Positions 30,942 to 40,412 are shown, numbered from the stretch's first letter. The stretch: 64,000 bases of DNA from PBB1 sp040400875 (GCA_040400875.1 JBBAPK010000003.1:47799-111798); one strand, 5' to 3'. Notes: a model not told the origin generated them from the sequence alone. Numbers and translations: made by a program.

Positions 30942-31868
30942 TCAGCGGTTCGCGATCCCCGCAGCCACCAGTCCGGCTGGCACATGGGGCGCGGCGTTTT
31001 CGATGTGGCCGGTCTGGTCATCGAAGAAAAAATCGGGCTCGAACTCGCGCAGGAACTCGCCTTTTTGCAGTCCGCCCAGGAACATGGCTTCATCGATCTC
31101 GATGTTCCAGTCCATCAGGGTTCGAATGGCTCGCTCGTGTGCCGGTGCGCTGCGCGCCGTCACGAGTGCGGTGCGTATGGCCATCGCCGGCGAGCTTGCA
31201 TGCTGCAGCCGCTGCAGGGCTTCGAGCAGCGGTTTGAAGGGGCCGGCAGCCAGGGGTTTTTCGGCGCGGTCGCGTTCATGCGCCTGAAACGCATCCAGCC
31301 CCGAGCTTCTGAACACCTGCTCGGCCTCGTCGGAGAAAACCACCGCGTCGCCGTCAAAGGCGATTCGAACTTCATGCGGGTGCGCCGCAGAGGCCCGGGC
31401 CGAGTGGGGGTACACCCGAGCGGCGGGCACTCCCGCATCAAGCGCCGAGCGCACATCTGCCTCGTTGGTCGACAAGAACAGGTTGGCATTCAGCGGGCGC
31501 AAGTAGCGCCACGGCGGAGCGCCTCGCGTGAAGACGCCGCGTTGAATCGGCAGCCCGTGGTGCTTGACGGATCTGAACACACGCATGCCCGACACCGGAT
31601 CGTTGCGCGACAGGATGACCACTTCCACATGCTGTGATGCAGGTTCACCGATGGCGCCCGCGACGCTCGGTCCGCGGTTGAAGCTCAGCAGCTTGTTGAC
31701 GAGCGAAAACGCCACACCCGGCTTGGCAGGTACATCGAGCCGGTCGAGTTGCAGCTGCATGTAGGCGCGGTCGTCAGTCGCCTCGAAGAGTTCGTTTTCC
31801 TCTTCGAAGTCGAAGAGAGCGCGCGATGAAATCGCGACGACGAGTTGTCCTTCGAGTGACACAGGCAT
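30942..31868 (-). CDS. Cytosolic 5'-nucleotidase (NT5C1-type)
   Basis: 308 residues from ATG 31868 (MPVSLEGQLVVAISSRALFD), the family's usual N-terminus; the frame stays open upstream but that part lacks conservation. Motifs include FDFEEEN, GVAFSLVNKLL, VEVVILSRNDP, RVYPHSARAS, VRIAFDGDAVVFSDEAE and DFFFDDQTGHIE. This HAD-like family dephosphorylates nucleoside monophosphates. A -10-like TATCAT lies 7 bases before the ATG and there is no ribosome site, so the message may be leaderless. It is downstream of the AAA ATPase gene on the same strand. Confidence 0.9.
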   Translation of the reverse strand: MPVSLEGQLVVAISSRALFDFEEENELFEATDDRAYMQLQLDRLDVPAKPGVAFSLVNKLLSFNRGPSVAGAIGEPASQHVEVVILSRNDPVSGMRVFRSVKHHGLPIQRGVFTRGAPPWRYLRPLNANLFLSTNEADVRSALDAGVPAARVYPHSARASAAHPHEVRIAFDGDAVVFSDEAEQVFRSSGLDAFQAHERDRAEKPLAAGPFKPLLEALQRLQHASSPAMAIRTALVTARSAPAHERAIRTLMDWNIEIDEAMFLGGLQKGEFLREFEPDFFFDDQTGHIENAAPHVPAGLVAAGIANR

Positions 31869-31935
31869 GCGCCGGATGATAGGCCGGCGCATGCGCTGCG
31901 CAGGGGTGTCGCGCGAGTGCTGGAACCGTTCGGGG

Positions 31936-32937
31936 CTAGTGCACGAACCCCATGGGCGTGCGCCGCTGGTGTGCATCCGGCAGATCGATCGAGCCCACCC
32001 TGGCGCGATGGGCCAGCTTGGCATTGCCGAACGCGGTCATCCAGGCCCGGCGCATTTCGCGCGGTGCCATCTCGCTCATGCGCTCGAGAATTTCCGGGCT
32101 CGGCTGCTCATCAAAGCGACTGCCCCAGTCGTGGGCGGCACGGATGGCCGCGTAAAGCTTGGCGGCGATGTGGCGCGCTGCATCGCGGTCGGGCGCCTGA
32201 ACCTCGTAGACATTCATCCGGTTCAAGATGGGCTCGGGGATGCCACGCGCGTCATTCGCCGTGGCGACCCAGATGACCTGACTGGCGTCGATGGCGACCT
32301 CGGCGAACTCGTCGGTGAAGCTCTCGGCCGTGTCGTGTTCCAGCAGGCTGTAAAGCGCACCGAGCGGGTCGTAGGCGTGCTCGCCACCGGCCTTGTCGAT
32401 CTCGTCGACGACCATCACAGGATTGGCGTACTGCCCGTCGACCAGTGTCTCGAACACCTTGCCTGGCCTGGAGCCCTTCCACTGGCTGGACGAGCCCGAA
32501 AGCACCCAGCCCGCGGTCATCGAACTCATCGAGATGAAGCCCATGCCGGTGCCCAGCAGCTGCGCGAGCTCACGCGCGAAGTGTGTCTTGCCCACGCCAG
32601 GCGGGCCGAGCAGCAGCAGCGGGGTGATCTCCAGCGAGTCGCGGCTGTCCTCGCACAGCGCGAGTTGCCGCCTCACGTCGTCAAGCACCTCGGCGAAGTT
32701 GGGCAACTCGTCGTACAGGTGGTCCATGATGGGCAGGCCCGAGGGCTTCACCTGAAAGCGCTCCGACCCCTTCTCGAGCATGCGCTCGTAGGTGGATCGC
32801 AGGTTCTCGTGTTCGCGTTGCGGCAGCTTGTCGAGCTTGCGGCCCACCTCGTCGATGCGGTAGAGGCTGCGCATGCGGACGATCGGGATGCCACAGCGCG
32901 ATTCGCTGACGTTGACCAGTTGGTTAGAAGCAACCAT
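31936..32937 (-). CDS. AAA+ ATPase resembling the Lon ATPase module, without protease domain
   Basis: 333 residues. The ATPase core has Walker A GPPGVGKTHFA, Walker B VMVVDEIDKAGG, a Lon-like stretch DPLGALYSLLEHDTAESFTD, sensor 1 IWVATAND and an arginine-finger region ILNRMNVYEV. The C-terminal AAA lid has MAPREMRRAW. The Lon serine protease domain and N-terminal substrate domain are absent. ATG 32937 has an excellent ribosome site (AGGAGG). Its cellular target is unknown. A 9-base perfect inverted repeat precedes it. Confidence 0.88.
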   Translation of the reverse strand: MVASNQLVNVSESRCGIPIVRMRSLYRIDEVGRKLDKLPQREHENLRSTYERMLEKGSERFQVKPSGLPIMDHLYDELPNFAEVLDDVRRQLALCEDSRDSLEITPLLLLGPPGVGKTHFARELAQLLGTGMGFISMSSMTAGWVLSGSSSQWKGSRPGKVFETLVDGQYANPVMVVDEIDKAGGEHAYDPLGALYSLLEHDTAESFTDEFAEVAIDASQVIWVATANDARGIPEPILNRMNVYEVQAPDRDAARHIAAKLYAAIRAAHDWGSRFDEQPSPEILERMSEMAPREMRRAWMTAFGNAKLAHRARVGSIDLPDAHQRRTPMGFVH

Positions 32938-32954
32938 GGAGCCCTCCTGAAAGC

Positions 32955-32988
32955 GGTGTCGAGAGATTCCATTAAATCACTCGACACC
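32955..32988. repeat. Perfect inverted repeat upstream of the AAA ATPase gene
   Basis: GGTGTCGAG (32955-32963) and CTCGACACC (32980-32988) are separated by a 16-base AT-rich spacer. The arms end 18 bases before the start codon of the minus-strand gene. It could be a regulator site or a leader hairpin. Confidence 0.6.
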
Positions 32989-33051
32989 GAGGGCGGCGCG
33001 CAGAGAAGCAGGCCTTTGACCTCCCAGATGCGGGCCGGAGTTGTCCGGCAT

Positions 33052-33078
33052 CAGGAATCGGGAATCAGGAATCAGGAG
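33052..33078. repeat. Heptanucleotide tandem repeat
   Basis: Units CAGGAAT, CGGGAAT, CAGGAAT and the partial CAGGAG stand in tandem. The last units contain the stop codon of the glycosyltransferase gene (33072-33074). Confidence 0.7.
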
Positions 33079-35009
33079 ACAGGCTGCGCGCGCCTGCCTG
33101 TGATCCACATCTGGCGATACGCGGCTTCCAGATCGCGCACGAAAGTGGCTTCATCGGTCAGCGGCGAGTGCTTCAACTTCTGACGAAGTGTCCGGCGCAA
33201 TTCGACGATGGTCTGGTGGTCTGCGGCCAGAGCTGCTGCCACCTCGACATAGCGGTCGATCGATGGCGCGATCCAGGCGTCGAGCCCCAAGGCCGAAAGA
33301 ATGCTCGCCGCACTGCGCGAAACCGGGGTTGGTCCCGTGGCCGCGACCACCGGAACGCCCATCCACAGGGAATCGAAAGTGGTCGTGCCGCCGCCGTATG
33401 GAAAGCTGTCGAGAGAGATGTCGATGAAGCTGAAAAGGTCGTAATAGACGGGCAGGTCAACGCGCGGCAAGAATTCGAAGCGGTCATCTGATATGCCCAT
33501 ATCGAACAACTCGAACCGGATGGATTCTCGTTTTTGTTCGGAGTTGATATCGACCATCAACAACCTTGAATTCGGAACACGTGCAAGCAGTTCACCCCAG
33601 CGCCTGCACATCAAGGTGGTTATCTTCAGCGCGCTGTTGAAAGATCCAAAAGTGACGTAGCCATTTTTTTCGACAGGCGAAGCAGCCGCCACTTCTTTCT
33701 CGATGAAAGGCCGGTAGCACCACTGACTGTTTGGCAGTGGAATCAGTGTTTCGGTATGAAGAGGCTGAGATATTTCCACAGGGTCTGTACGCACATCGCA
33801 AAGCCGGTAGTCCATCCGTGTCAGGCCTGTTGTATTCAAGTACCCCACCCAGGTGGCCTGAACGGGGGCAGGCTGTTGACTGAATACCGGAAGTCTGTAC
33901 AGCCGCGTATGACCCGTCAGGTCAATCAATATGTCGATGGCGTCTGCATGAATCCGGTCTGCCAATTGCGGGTGAGACAGGTCTGTCACGTCCACCCATT
34001 GGTCGCACAGGCCGCGCACGCGCTCGGTGATGCGGTCTGAATTGGCGGTGGTCGAATAGCAGAAGATCTCGAAATGCGCCCGGTTGTGCCGCTCGAGCAC
34101 CGGAATCAGAAAGAGCATCACCGGATGGGTACAAAAGTCAGCCGAGACATAGCCCACCCGCAAGCGTCGCTCCTTGTCCGAGTTGCCCAGATAGCTCTCG
34201 AACCGGGCCGGGAAAGCCTGCTCCAGCCGAGCGCCGAACTGATGGTGTTTGTCGAAGATCTCTTGTGCACTTAAGGCTTCATCGAAGTTCAAGAGTCCCA
34301 ACTCGAACGATTGGGTCTCGAACCGTGTCGGATCGATCTGGATGAATTCGCGCAAGGGTTCCAGCGCTTCCAGTGCAAAGCCTTGGGCGCACAACACCAG
34401 CCCGAGCAGCCGCAGGGCCTCCGGGCTGTGCGGCTCGAGTGCCAGCGCGCGCTTTGCCGCACGCTGCGCTTCTTCGTATCGCTTCAGATCGCTGAGCATG
34501 ATGGCCAGGCTCAGCCACGAGCTGAAGTTGTCCGGCTCCAGACGCAGCGCCAGTTCCATGGCCTCGACGGCCCCGGCGGGGTCCTTCAGGGCTTCAAGCG
34601 TGTGGGACAAAAGCGCGGCCGCCTGCGCGAAGTCCGGCTTCTTGCGCAGGGCCGCACGCAGCAGGGTCTCGGCCTGCTTGGGGTTGCCGCTCAGGTAGGC
34701 CAGTCTCGCAAAGTTGTAGTTGCCAAACGCGTGCTCGGGGTCGATGCTCAGCACCGCCTCATAGGCGCGGGTCGCGCCCGCCGCATCACCCTTTTCCGCC
34801 AGCAGCACGCCAAGGTTCAGGTGAGATTTCGCATGGCGCGGTGCGATGGCAACAGCCTGAAGGTAGAGATCCTCGGCGAGTTGCAGCCGCTGGGCTTGTT
34901 CTTCGCGGTTTCCTTCTTCGATGAGGCTGTCCGCCTTGGCGGTATCCCCATCGCCTGGGGATACACCCTGACGCGACGGGATCAGTTGCCTCAGAAGGTT
35001 TTTGATCAT
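33072..35009 (-). CDS. TPR-containing O-GlcNAc-transferase-like glycosyltransferase (GT41 family)
   Basis: 645 residues. The N-terminal part (about 25-235) is a series of tetratricopeptide repeats (for example SHLNLGVLLAEKGDAAGATR, PDNFSSWLSLAIMLSDLKRY). The C-terminal half is a GT41 catalytic domain: RVGYVSADFCTHPV, DILIDLTGHT, PVQATWVGYLNTTGL and DSFPYGGGTTTFDSLWMG. The family adds sugars to protein Ser/Thr, or acts on unknown acceptors in bacteria. It is soluble, with no signal peptide. It lies beside the type II secretion operon, and no partner gene is evident. The stop codon lies inside a tandem repeat. Confidence 0.9.
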   Translation of the reverse strand: MIKNLLRQLIPSRQGVSPGDGDTAKADSLIEEGNREEQAQRLQLAEDLYLQAVAIAPRHAKSHLNLGVLLAEKGDAAGATRAYEAVLSIDPEHAFGNYNFARLAYLSGNPKQAETLLRAALRKKPDFAQAAALLSHTLEALKDPAGAVEAMELALRLEPDNFSSWLSLAIMLSDLKRYEEAQRAAKRALALEPHSPEALRLLGLVLCAQGFALEALEPLREFIQIDPTRFETQSFELGLLNFDEALSAQEIFDKHHQFGARLEQAFPARFESYLGNSDKERRLRVGYVSADFCTHPVMLFLIPVLERHNRAHFEIFCYSTTANSDRITERVRGLCDQWVDVTDLSHPQLADRIHADAIDILIDLTGHTRLYRLPVFSQQPAPVQATWVGYLNTTGLTRMDYRLCDVRTDPVEISQPLHTETLIPLPNSQWCYRPFIEKEVAAASPVEKNGYVTFGSFNSALKITTLMCRRWGELLARVPNSRLLMVDINSEQKRESIRFELFDMGISDDRFEFLPRVDLPVYYDLFSFIDISLDSFPYGGGTTTFDSLWMGVPVVAATGPTPVSRSAASILSALGLDAWIAPSIDRYVEVAAALAADHQTIVELRRTLRQKLKHSPLTDEATFVRDLEAAYRQMWITGRRAQPVS

Positions 35010-35089
35010 TGGGGGATCAATTGCTACACGTGATACTTACGCCGATTTTATTTGTCACTGACCTGCGAAGAGAACCACATGAATAAAAT

Positions 35090-35389
35090 TTATGAGCGCA
35101 GGCAAACGAAAATCCATGACGCAAATGCGTTGGTGGTTTCCTGGTCATAGCCCGCATCCTTCAGTTCCCACTTGAATGAATTCAACAGTTTCGCCGTTTT
35201 GTAGAAGTTCAGTATTTCCTCTTGCTTGAACTGCACGATGCGTTTGCGCATTTTCTCTTTGGCGTAATTCGACTTTGAGGCACGTTTGCTGTCATTCAAT
35301 GGGATATCTTTTGGCATCAGCTCCAGCAGCATTTTTGCCAGCTCTTTGCCAAACTCGGTTGATTTTTTGGTGCTCAGCCAAACGAACAT
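35090..35389 (-). CDS. Small conserved-looking protein of unknown function
   Basis: 99 residues, basic and helical, with no signal peptide. The start ATG 35389 is supported by AGGGGA six bases upstream, and the protein begins MFVWLSTKKSTEFGKELAKM. The middle is lysine-rich (KRASKSNYAKEKMRKRI), and the C-terminal half has FYKTAKLLNSFKWELKDAGY. Base composition is clearly AT-richer than the neighbours. It stands alone between the glycosyltransferase gene and gspF. I do not recognise the family well enough to name a function. Confidence 0.72.
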   Translation of the reverse strand: MFVWLSTKKSTEFGKELAKMLLELMPKDIPLNDSKRASKSNYAKEKMRKRIVQFKQEEILNFYKTAKLLNSFKWELKDAGYDQETTNAFASWIFVCLRS

Positions 35390-35431
35390 GATTTCCCCTG
35401 TTTATAAAAATGGATGCCTCGGCCGTTTTCG

Positions 35432-36646
35432 CTACTTCACCCAGGTATTCAACTGAATGATCGGCAGCAGCACCGCCAGCACGATGAGCATCACCACGCC
35501 GCCCATGGCCACGATCAGCAGCGGCTCGAGGATGGTGGCCATTTGCAGCGCGCGTCGCTGCACTTCGGCCGACAGCTGTTTGGCGGCGCGATCGAGCATT
35601 TCGGGCAACTGGCCGGTTTGCTCACCGAGTCGGGCGAACATCGACAGCAGCCCGGGAAAGCGTTTCTTGCCCGCCAGCGCTGAGGCCAGCGGCGCGCCTT
35701 CCCGAACGCGCACCAGGGCATCGAGCGCATCGGCGCGCATGGCGGTGTTTGACAGCGTCTCGGCAGCCGCTTGCAAGGCCTTCAGGATGGGAACGCCCGC
35801 GCCGGCCAGCATGGCCAAGGTGCCGGCGAAACGCGCGGCGTTGTAGCCACGGCTGAGTCTGCCGACCAGCGGCAGCTTGAGCGTTGCGGCGTCAAAACGT
35901 TCGCGAAAGGCCGCGCCGCGCAGCATCAGCATCAAGCTGGTCACACCGGCTGTGATCAGCAGCAGCAAAAGCCAGCCGTAGTGACGCAGAAAACCGCTGA
36001 TCTCCAGCATCGCCACGGTCAGGCCCGGCAACGCGCGTTTGGAGCTGGTGAACACCGAGGCCACCTGCGGCACCACATAGGTGACCAAAAAGATCACGAT
36101 GACCACGGCGATGATCGACACGATGGCCGGGTACAGCGTGGCTCCGATCAACTTGGCCTTGAGCGCCTGGCGCTCCTCCAGGTCGTCGGCCAGGCGTTCG
36201 AGAACCTGGCCCAGCGCTCCGCTTTGTTCGCCAGCGGCCACGACGCCGCGGTAGACGTCGTCGAATTCACGCGCGGCGCTGCCCAGCGCGTTGGCGAAGG
36301 GCGAGCCGGCGTTGACCTCGGAGCGCAGGTGCGCGACCAGTTCGCGCTGCTTGGGGTCCTCGGACTCGTCGCTGAGCGCGGTCAGCGCGCGCTCGAGCGG
36401 CAAGCCGCTGCCCACGAGCCCTGCGAGCTGGCGCGTCCACACGGCCAGCGCGGTCGATGAAAAAACGCGTTGCGTGAAATGCAGCCCCTTGCCCTTGGCG
36501 CCTGCCGAGGCGACCTGCGTCACCAGCAAGGGCACCAGTGCCTGGGCACGCAACTGCGCCCGGACCGCGCGTGGGTTGTCTGCCTCCAGCAGCCCGGTGG
36601 TGGTCTTGCCTTCGGCGGTCAGCGCCTCGAACTTGTAGGCAGGCAT
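35432..36646 (-). CDS. gspF: Type II secretion system inner-membrane protein GspF
   Basis: 404 residues, the family length. Begins MPAYKFEALTAEGK, as GspF proteins do, with two copies of the T2SSF domain (GSGLPLERALTALSDES; GAGVPILKALQAAAET) and three membrane segments near 170, 220 and 375. GspF anchors the inner-membrane platform and contacts the GspE ATPase. It is the last gene of the gspG-to-gspF operon, 86 bases after gspE. Confidence 0.96.
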   Translation of the reverse strand: MPAYKFEALTAEGKTTTGLLEADNPRAVRAQLRAQALVPLLVTQVASAGAKGKGLHFTQRVFSSTALAVWTRQLAGLVGSGLPLERALTALSDESEDPKQRELVAHLRSEVNAGSPFANALGSAAREFDDVYRGVVAAGEQSGALGQVLERLADDLEERQALKAKLIGATLYPAIVSIIAVVIVIFLVTYVVPQVASVFTSSKRALPGLTVAMLEISGFLRHYGWLLLLLITAGVTSLMLMLRGAAFRERFDAATLKLPLVGRLSRGYNAARFAGTLAMLAGAGVPILKALQAAAETLSNTAMRADALDALVRVREGAPLASALAGKKRFPGLLSMFARLGEQTGQLPEMLDRAAKQLSAEVQRRALQMATILEPLLIVAMGGVVMLIVLAVLLPIIQLNTWVK

Positions 36647-36732
36647 GTCAGCAGCTCAATGGCTGTCGCCCGGTCGCGAAAATCCGCACGGCGCCCGAGG
36701 GTGGCACGAGCCAGGCAACCGGGCAGCCCACA

Positions 36733-38154
36733 TCACTCTCGCGTGACACGCATCACCTCCTCGGCCGAGGTGATGCCTTCGCCCACCAGCCGCTCGCCGT
36801 CTTCGCGCATCGAGCGCAGACCAGCCTGTTCGGCGGCCTCGAGCAATTGCGGTTCGGCCGCGCGGCCGTGAATCAGCGCGCGCACCTCGTCGTTGGCGCA
36901 CATCAGCTCATAGACACCGGTGCGCCCCTTGTAGCCCGTTTGACCGCACTCGGCGCAGCCCACGGGGTGGTAGCGGCCCTGTGCATCGGCCTTCTTGCAA
37001 GCCACGCACAGCTTGCGCACCAAGCGCTGCGCCAACACGCCGAGCAGGCTTGAGCTGAGCAGGAAGGGCTCGACGCCCATGTCGGTCAGCCGCGTCACGG
37101 CGCTCGGCGCGTCGTTGGTGTGCAGCGTCGCCAGCACCAGATGGCCGGTCAACGAGGCCTGGATGGCGATCTGCGCGGTCTCGAAATCGCGGATCTCACC
37201 AATCATGATCACGTCCGGGTCCTGACGCAGGATGGCGCGCAGGGCCTTGGCAAAGGTCAGATCGATCTTCGGGTTGACCTGCGTTTGTCCGATGCCGCCG
37301 AGTTCGTACTCGACCGGGTCTTCGACGGTCAGCACATTGGTGGTGGCGGTGTCCACGCGGCCGAGCGACGCATACAGCGTGGTCGTCTTGCCCGATCCGG
37401 TCGGCCCTGTCACCAGCACGATGCCGTGAGGCTGCTGCACCAAACGGTCGAAGTTGTTCAGCACGTCACCACTCATGCCCAGACCTTCGAGCGTGAATTT
37501 CGACTCGCCCTTGTCAAGCAGGCGCAGCACCGCGCGTTCGCCGTGTGACGAGGGCAGGGTGCTCACGCGCACATCGACCGCGCGCCCGCCAATGCGCAGC
37601 GAGATGCGCCCGTCTTGCGGCAGCCGCTTTTCGGAGATATCGAGCTCGGCCATGATCTTCAGGCGCGAGATCAGCGCCGCGTGCAGCGCCTTGTTGGGTT
37701 GCACCACTTCGCGCAGCGTGCCATCCACCCGAAAGCGCACCGAGCTGCTGCGCTCGTAGGGCTCGATGTGGATGTCGCTTGCGCCGTCTTTGGCCGCTTG
37801 TGTCAGCAGCGCATTGAGCATGCGGATGATCGGAGCGTCATTCGATGCTTCAAGCAGGTCTTCGATCGCCGGCAGCTCTTGCATCATGCGGCTCAGATCG
37901 GCTTCGCTTTCGACCTCGCCGATGACGGTGGCCGCGCTCGATTCGCTGCCGGCATAGGCCACCGCGATGCGGTTGACGAGGGTTTCGGCAGGCTCGCGTT
38001 CGAGCGCGTCCACGTCGTACAGGCGCAGCACTTCGGCGAGCGCCGACAGCGAGACTGTCTCTGGCGCCCACAGCACCAGACGGTCGCCTTCGTCGTCAAG
38101 CAGCACCGTGTGGGCGCGAGCGTAGGCGTAGGGCAGGGGATGGCGTGTCGACAT
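36733..38154 (-). CDS. gspE: Type II secretion ATPase GspE
   Basis: 473 residues. Hexameric ATPase that drives pseudopilus assembly. Motifs are Walker A GPTGSGKTTTLYA, Asp box TVEDPVEY, Walker B VIMIGEIRD, His box ATLHTNDAPSA, and a C-terminal zinc motif with CVAC and CAEC. The N-terminal GspL-binding region is short. It starts 36 bases after gspD ends. Confidence 0.97.
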   Translation of the reverse strand: MSTRHPLPYAYARAHTVLLDDEGDRLVLWAPETVSLSALAEVLRLYDVDALEREPAETLVNRIAVAYAGSESSAATVIGEVESEADLSRMMQELPAIEDLLEASNDAPIIRMLNALLTQAAKDGASDIHIEPYERSSSVRFRVDGTLREVVQPNKALHAALISRLKIMAELDISEKRLPQDGRISLRIGGRAVDVRVSTLPSSHGERAVLRLLDKGESKFTLEGLGMSGDVLNNFDRLVQQPHGIVLVTGPTGSGKTTTLYASLGRVDTATTNVLTVEDPVEYELGGIGQTQVNPKIDLTFAKALRAILRQDPDVIMIGEIRDFETAQIAIQASLTGHLVLATLHTNDAPSAVTRLTDMGVEPFLLSSSLLGVLAQRLVRKLCVACKKADAQGRYHPVGCAECGQTGYKGRTGVYELMCANDEVRALIHGRAAEPQLLEAAEQAGLRSMREDGERLVGEGITSAEEVMRVTRE

Positions 38155-38190
38155 GACGAAGTGTGGGCGCTGTGGGCGCGGTGGGGTCTG

Positions 38191-40410
38191 TCAGTTGCCC
38201 GCGGGCTGCGGTGCTTCGGTGGGCCTGGCCGCCGGCTTGGCGGGGTCTTCGCCAGGCTGCAGCGGTGGCAGCAGCGGACCGCCTCCGACCGGCATCATCG
38301 GGAAGGTAGACACCTGAGCGCCCTTTTGTTCACCGCGGATCATTTCGTAGCGATCGATCGCCAGCTTGTTCGACGACACGCCGTCGCGCATGACCACCGG
38401 CCGCAAGAACACCATCTGGTTGGTGCGCACCTTGGTGCGACTCTCGGAGCGAAACAGCGCGCCCAGGTACGGAATGTCACCGAGCAGGGGTACCTGGGAC
38501 TTGCTGATCGAGATTGAGTCTTCAATCAGGCCACCCAGCACGATGATCTGCCCGTCGTCAACGACCACCGTCGACTCGATCGATTTCTTGAGCGTGGTCG
38601 GGCCGTCTCTGGCCGTTCCTGTGGCCTGCTCGGCGATGCTCGACGACTCTTGGAACAGCGTCATGCGCACCGTGCCGTTCTCGCCGATCTGAGGGCGAAT
38701 GCGCAGCGTGATGCCGACGTCCTTGCGCTCGATGGTCTGGAACGGCGTGGCGCCCACAGCGGTGGTTGTGTACTGACCCGTCACGAACGGCACGTTCTTG
38801 CCCACCACGATCTTGGCTTCCTCGTTGTCCAGCGTGATCAGGTTTGGCGTTGACACGATGTTGGTGCTGGCGCGCGTCTGAAGCGCCTTGAGCACCGCGG
38901 ACAGACCGTAGTAGCTGCCGTAGTTGCGGATCACCGCCACGTTCAGACCCTGAGCCAGACCCTTGGCCGTGGCCAGTGGATTGGCCGCGTTCTGGCCGTC
39001 TTGCAGCAGGTTGCCGGAACCCCCCGTGCCGAAATTGGTGCCGGCTGCACCGAAGTACTTGTTGGTGGTGTCACCCACGGCCAGCCACTGGAAGCCGAAA
39101 TCGGCCGTGTCATCGCCGATGACCTCGACGATCATGGTTTCGATGTAGACCTGCGCGCGACGTGAGTCGAGCTGGTCGATCATCGAGCGCAGTTGTCGGT
39201 ACATCGGCTCGGGCGCCGTGATGATCAGCGAGTTGGTCGCCGGATCGGCCTGCACGAAGCCGCCGGTCGATGGGCTGCCAGACGGCGTGACCGGAGCTGT
39301 GGCCTGTGGCGAACTGCCCGGGTTCGAGCCATTGCCCGACATGGCGTCGGTCTTGGCCAGGTTGGCAGCGCCGCCTGCGCCCAACGATGACGAGCTGTTC
39401 GACGAACTGCCCGACCCGCCCGAGCCCCCGCTGTAAGCGGCGCGCAACACGGTGGCCAACTTCACCGCATCGGCATTCTTGAGGTAGACGACCCAGATGT
39501 TTCCCGTTCCGTTCGCACCGGTGTTGGGCTGGTCCAGCTTGGCCACCAGCGAGCGTATCGACGCCAGCTTGGCCGCATTGGGCGCACGCACCAGCAGCGA
39601 GTTGCTTCGCGGCTCGACCAGCACCGAGGTGGCCGCGGAGCCGGCAATGCCCTGACCCGCCGCACCGCCTGATTCGGTGAGCTTTTGCACCAGCGGGGCG
39701 ATGTCGCTGGCCACCGCGTGCTGCAACGTGATCAGCTCGACGTCGCCCGATGCCGGCGTGTCCATCGCCGCGATGATCTTGCCGATGCGCTGCAGGTTGT
39801 CAGCGTAGTCGGTGATGACCAGCGTGTTGTTGCCGGGGTTCGCGTTGATGGTGTTGTTCGGGCTGATCAAAGGGCGCAGCACCGGCACCAGGTTGTTCGC
39901 GTTCTCATGCGTCAGCCGATAAATCTGCGTGATCACCTGATCACCACGACGGCTCACCTCGCCGACCGACACGGTGCCCGACTGCAGCTTGGCATCGGCC
40001 TCGGGCACCACCTTGAACAAGCCACCGGCTTCCACCACCGTGAAGCCCAGTCCGCGCAGCGCCGCGAGGTAGTTCAGGTAAGCCTCGCGCGGCGACAGCG
40101 GCTCTTCGCTGTACAGCGTCATCGCGCCTTTGACTCTTGGGTCGACCACGAACTGCTGGCGCAAGATGGCGGCCATCGCTCGCGATACGGCCTCGATGTC
40201 GGCATTGACGAAGTTCAGCGTCACGGGGTCGCCCACGAAGCGTTGACCGCCTGCGGCGGGCTGCCCGGGCTGACTCCAGGCCGGCGCAACGGCCAGCGGC
40301 CCCAGCAGCAAAGACAGCGTCAGCGGTGCACACAGCACCGCTACACCCAGCCGTGGAATGTGCCGTCTTAGCCGGGATGGCAACCCATGCAGGGGATGGT
40401 GAGCATTCAT
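38191..40410 (-). CDS. gspD: Type II secretion outer-membrane secretin GspD
   Basis: 739 residues. An N-terminal signal peptide (VLCAPLTLSLLLGPLAVAPAW region) precedes the N0-N3 ring domains (about 60-430) and the secretin domain, ending with VPLLGDIPYLGALFRS and MVFLRPVV. A serine/glycine-rich insert of about 60 residues in the N3 region (SGGSGGSGSSSNSSSS) is low-complexity. GspD forms the outer-membrane channel. It starts 3 bases after the gspN stop codon. Confidence 0.97.
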   Translation of the reverse strand: MNAHHPLHGLPSRLRRHIPRLGVAVLCAPLTLSLLLGPLAVAPAWSQPGQPAAGGQRFVGDPVTLNFVNADIEAVSRAMAAILRQQFVVDPRVKGAMTLYSEEPLSPREAYLNYLAALRGLGFTVVEAGGLFKVVPEADAKLQSGTVSVGEVSRRGDQVITQIYRLTHENANNLVPVLRPLISPNNTINANPGNNTLVITDYADNLQRIGKIIAAMDTPASGDVELITLQHAVASDIAPLVQKLTESGGAAGQGIAGSAATSVLVEPRSNSLLVRAPNAAKLASIRSLVAKLDQPNTGANGTGNIWVVYLKNADAVKLATVLRAAYSGGSGGSGSSSNSSSSLGAGGAANLAKTDAMSGNGSNPGSSPQATAPVTPSGSPSTGGFVQADPATNSLIITAPEPMYRQLRSMIDQLDSRRAQVYIETMIVEVIGDDTADFGFQWLAVGDTTNKYFGAAGTNFGTGGSGNLLQDGQNAANPLATAKGLAQGLNVAVIRNYGSYYGLSAVLKALQTRASTNIVSTPNLITLDNEEAKIVVGKNVPFVTGQYTTTAVGATPFQTIERKDVGITLRIRPQIGENGTVRMTLFQESSSIAEQATGTARDGPTTLKKSIESTVVVDDGQIIVLGGLIEDSISISKSQVPLLGDIPYLGALFRSESRTKVRTNQMVFLRPVVMRDGVSSNKLAIDRYEMIRGEQKGAQVSTFPMMPVGGGPLLPPLQPGEDPAKPAARPTEAPQPAGN

Positions 40411-40412
40411 GG

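Noticed and set aside
35079..35150. Short plus-strand frame MNKIYERRQ
   Set aside because: About 23 codons, overlapping the real minus-strand gene, with no support beyond a weak purine stretch.
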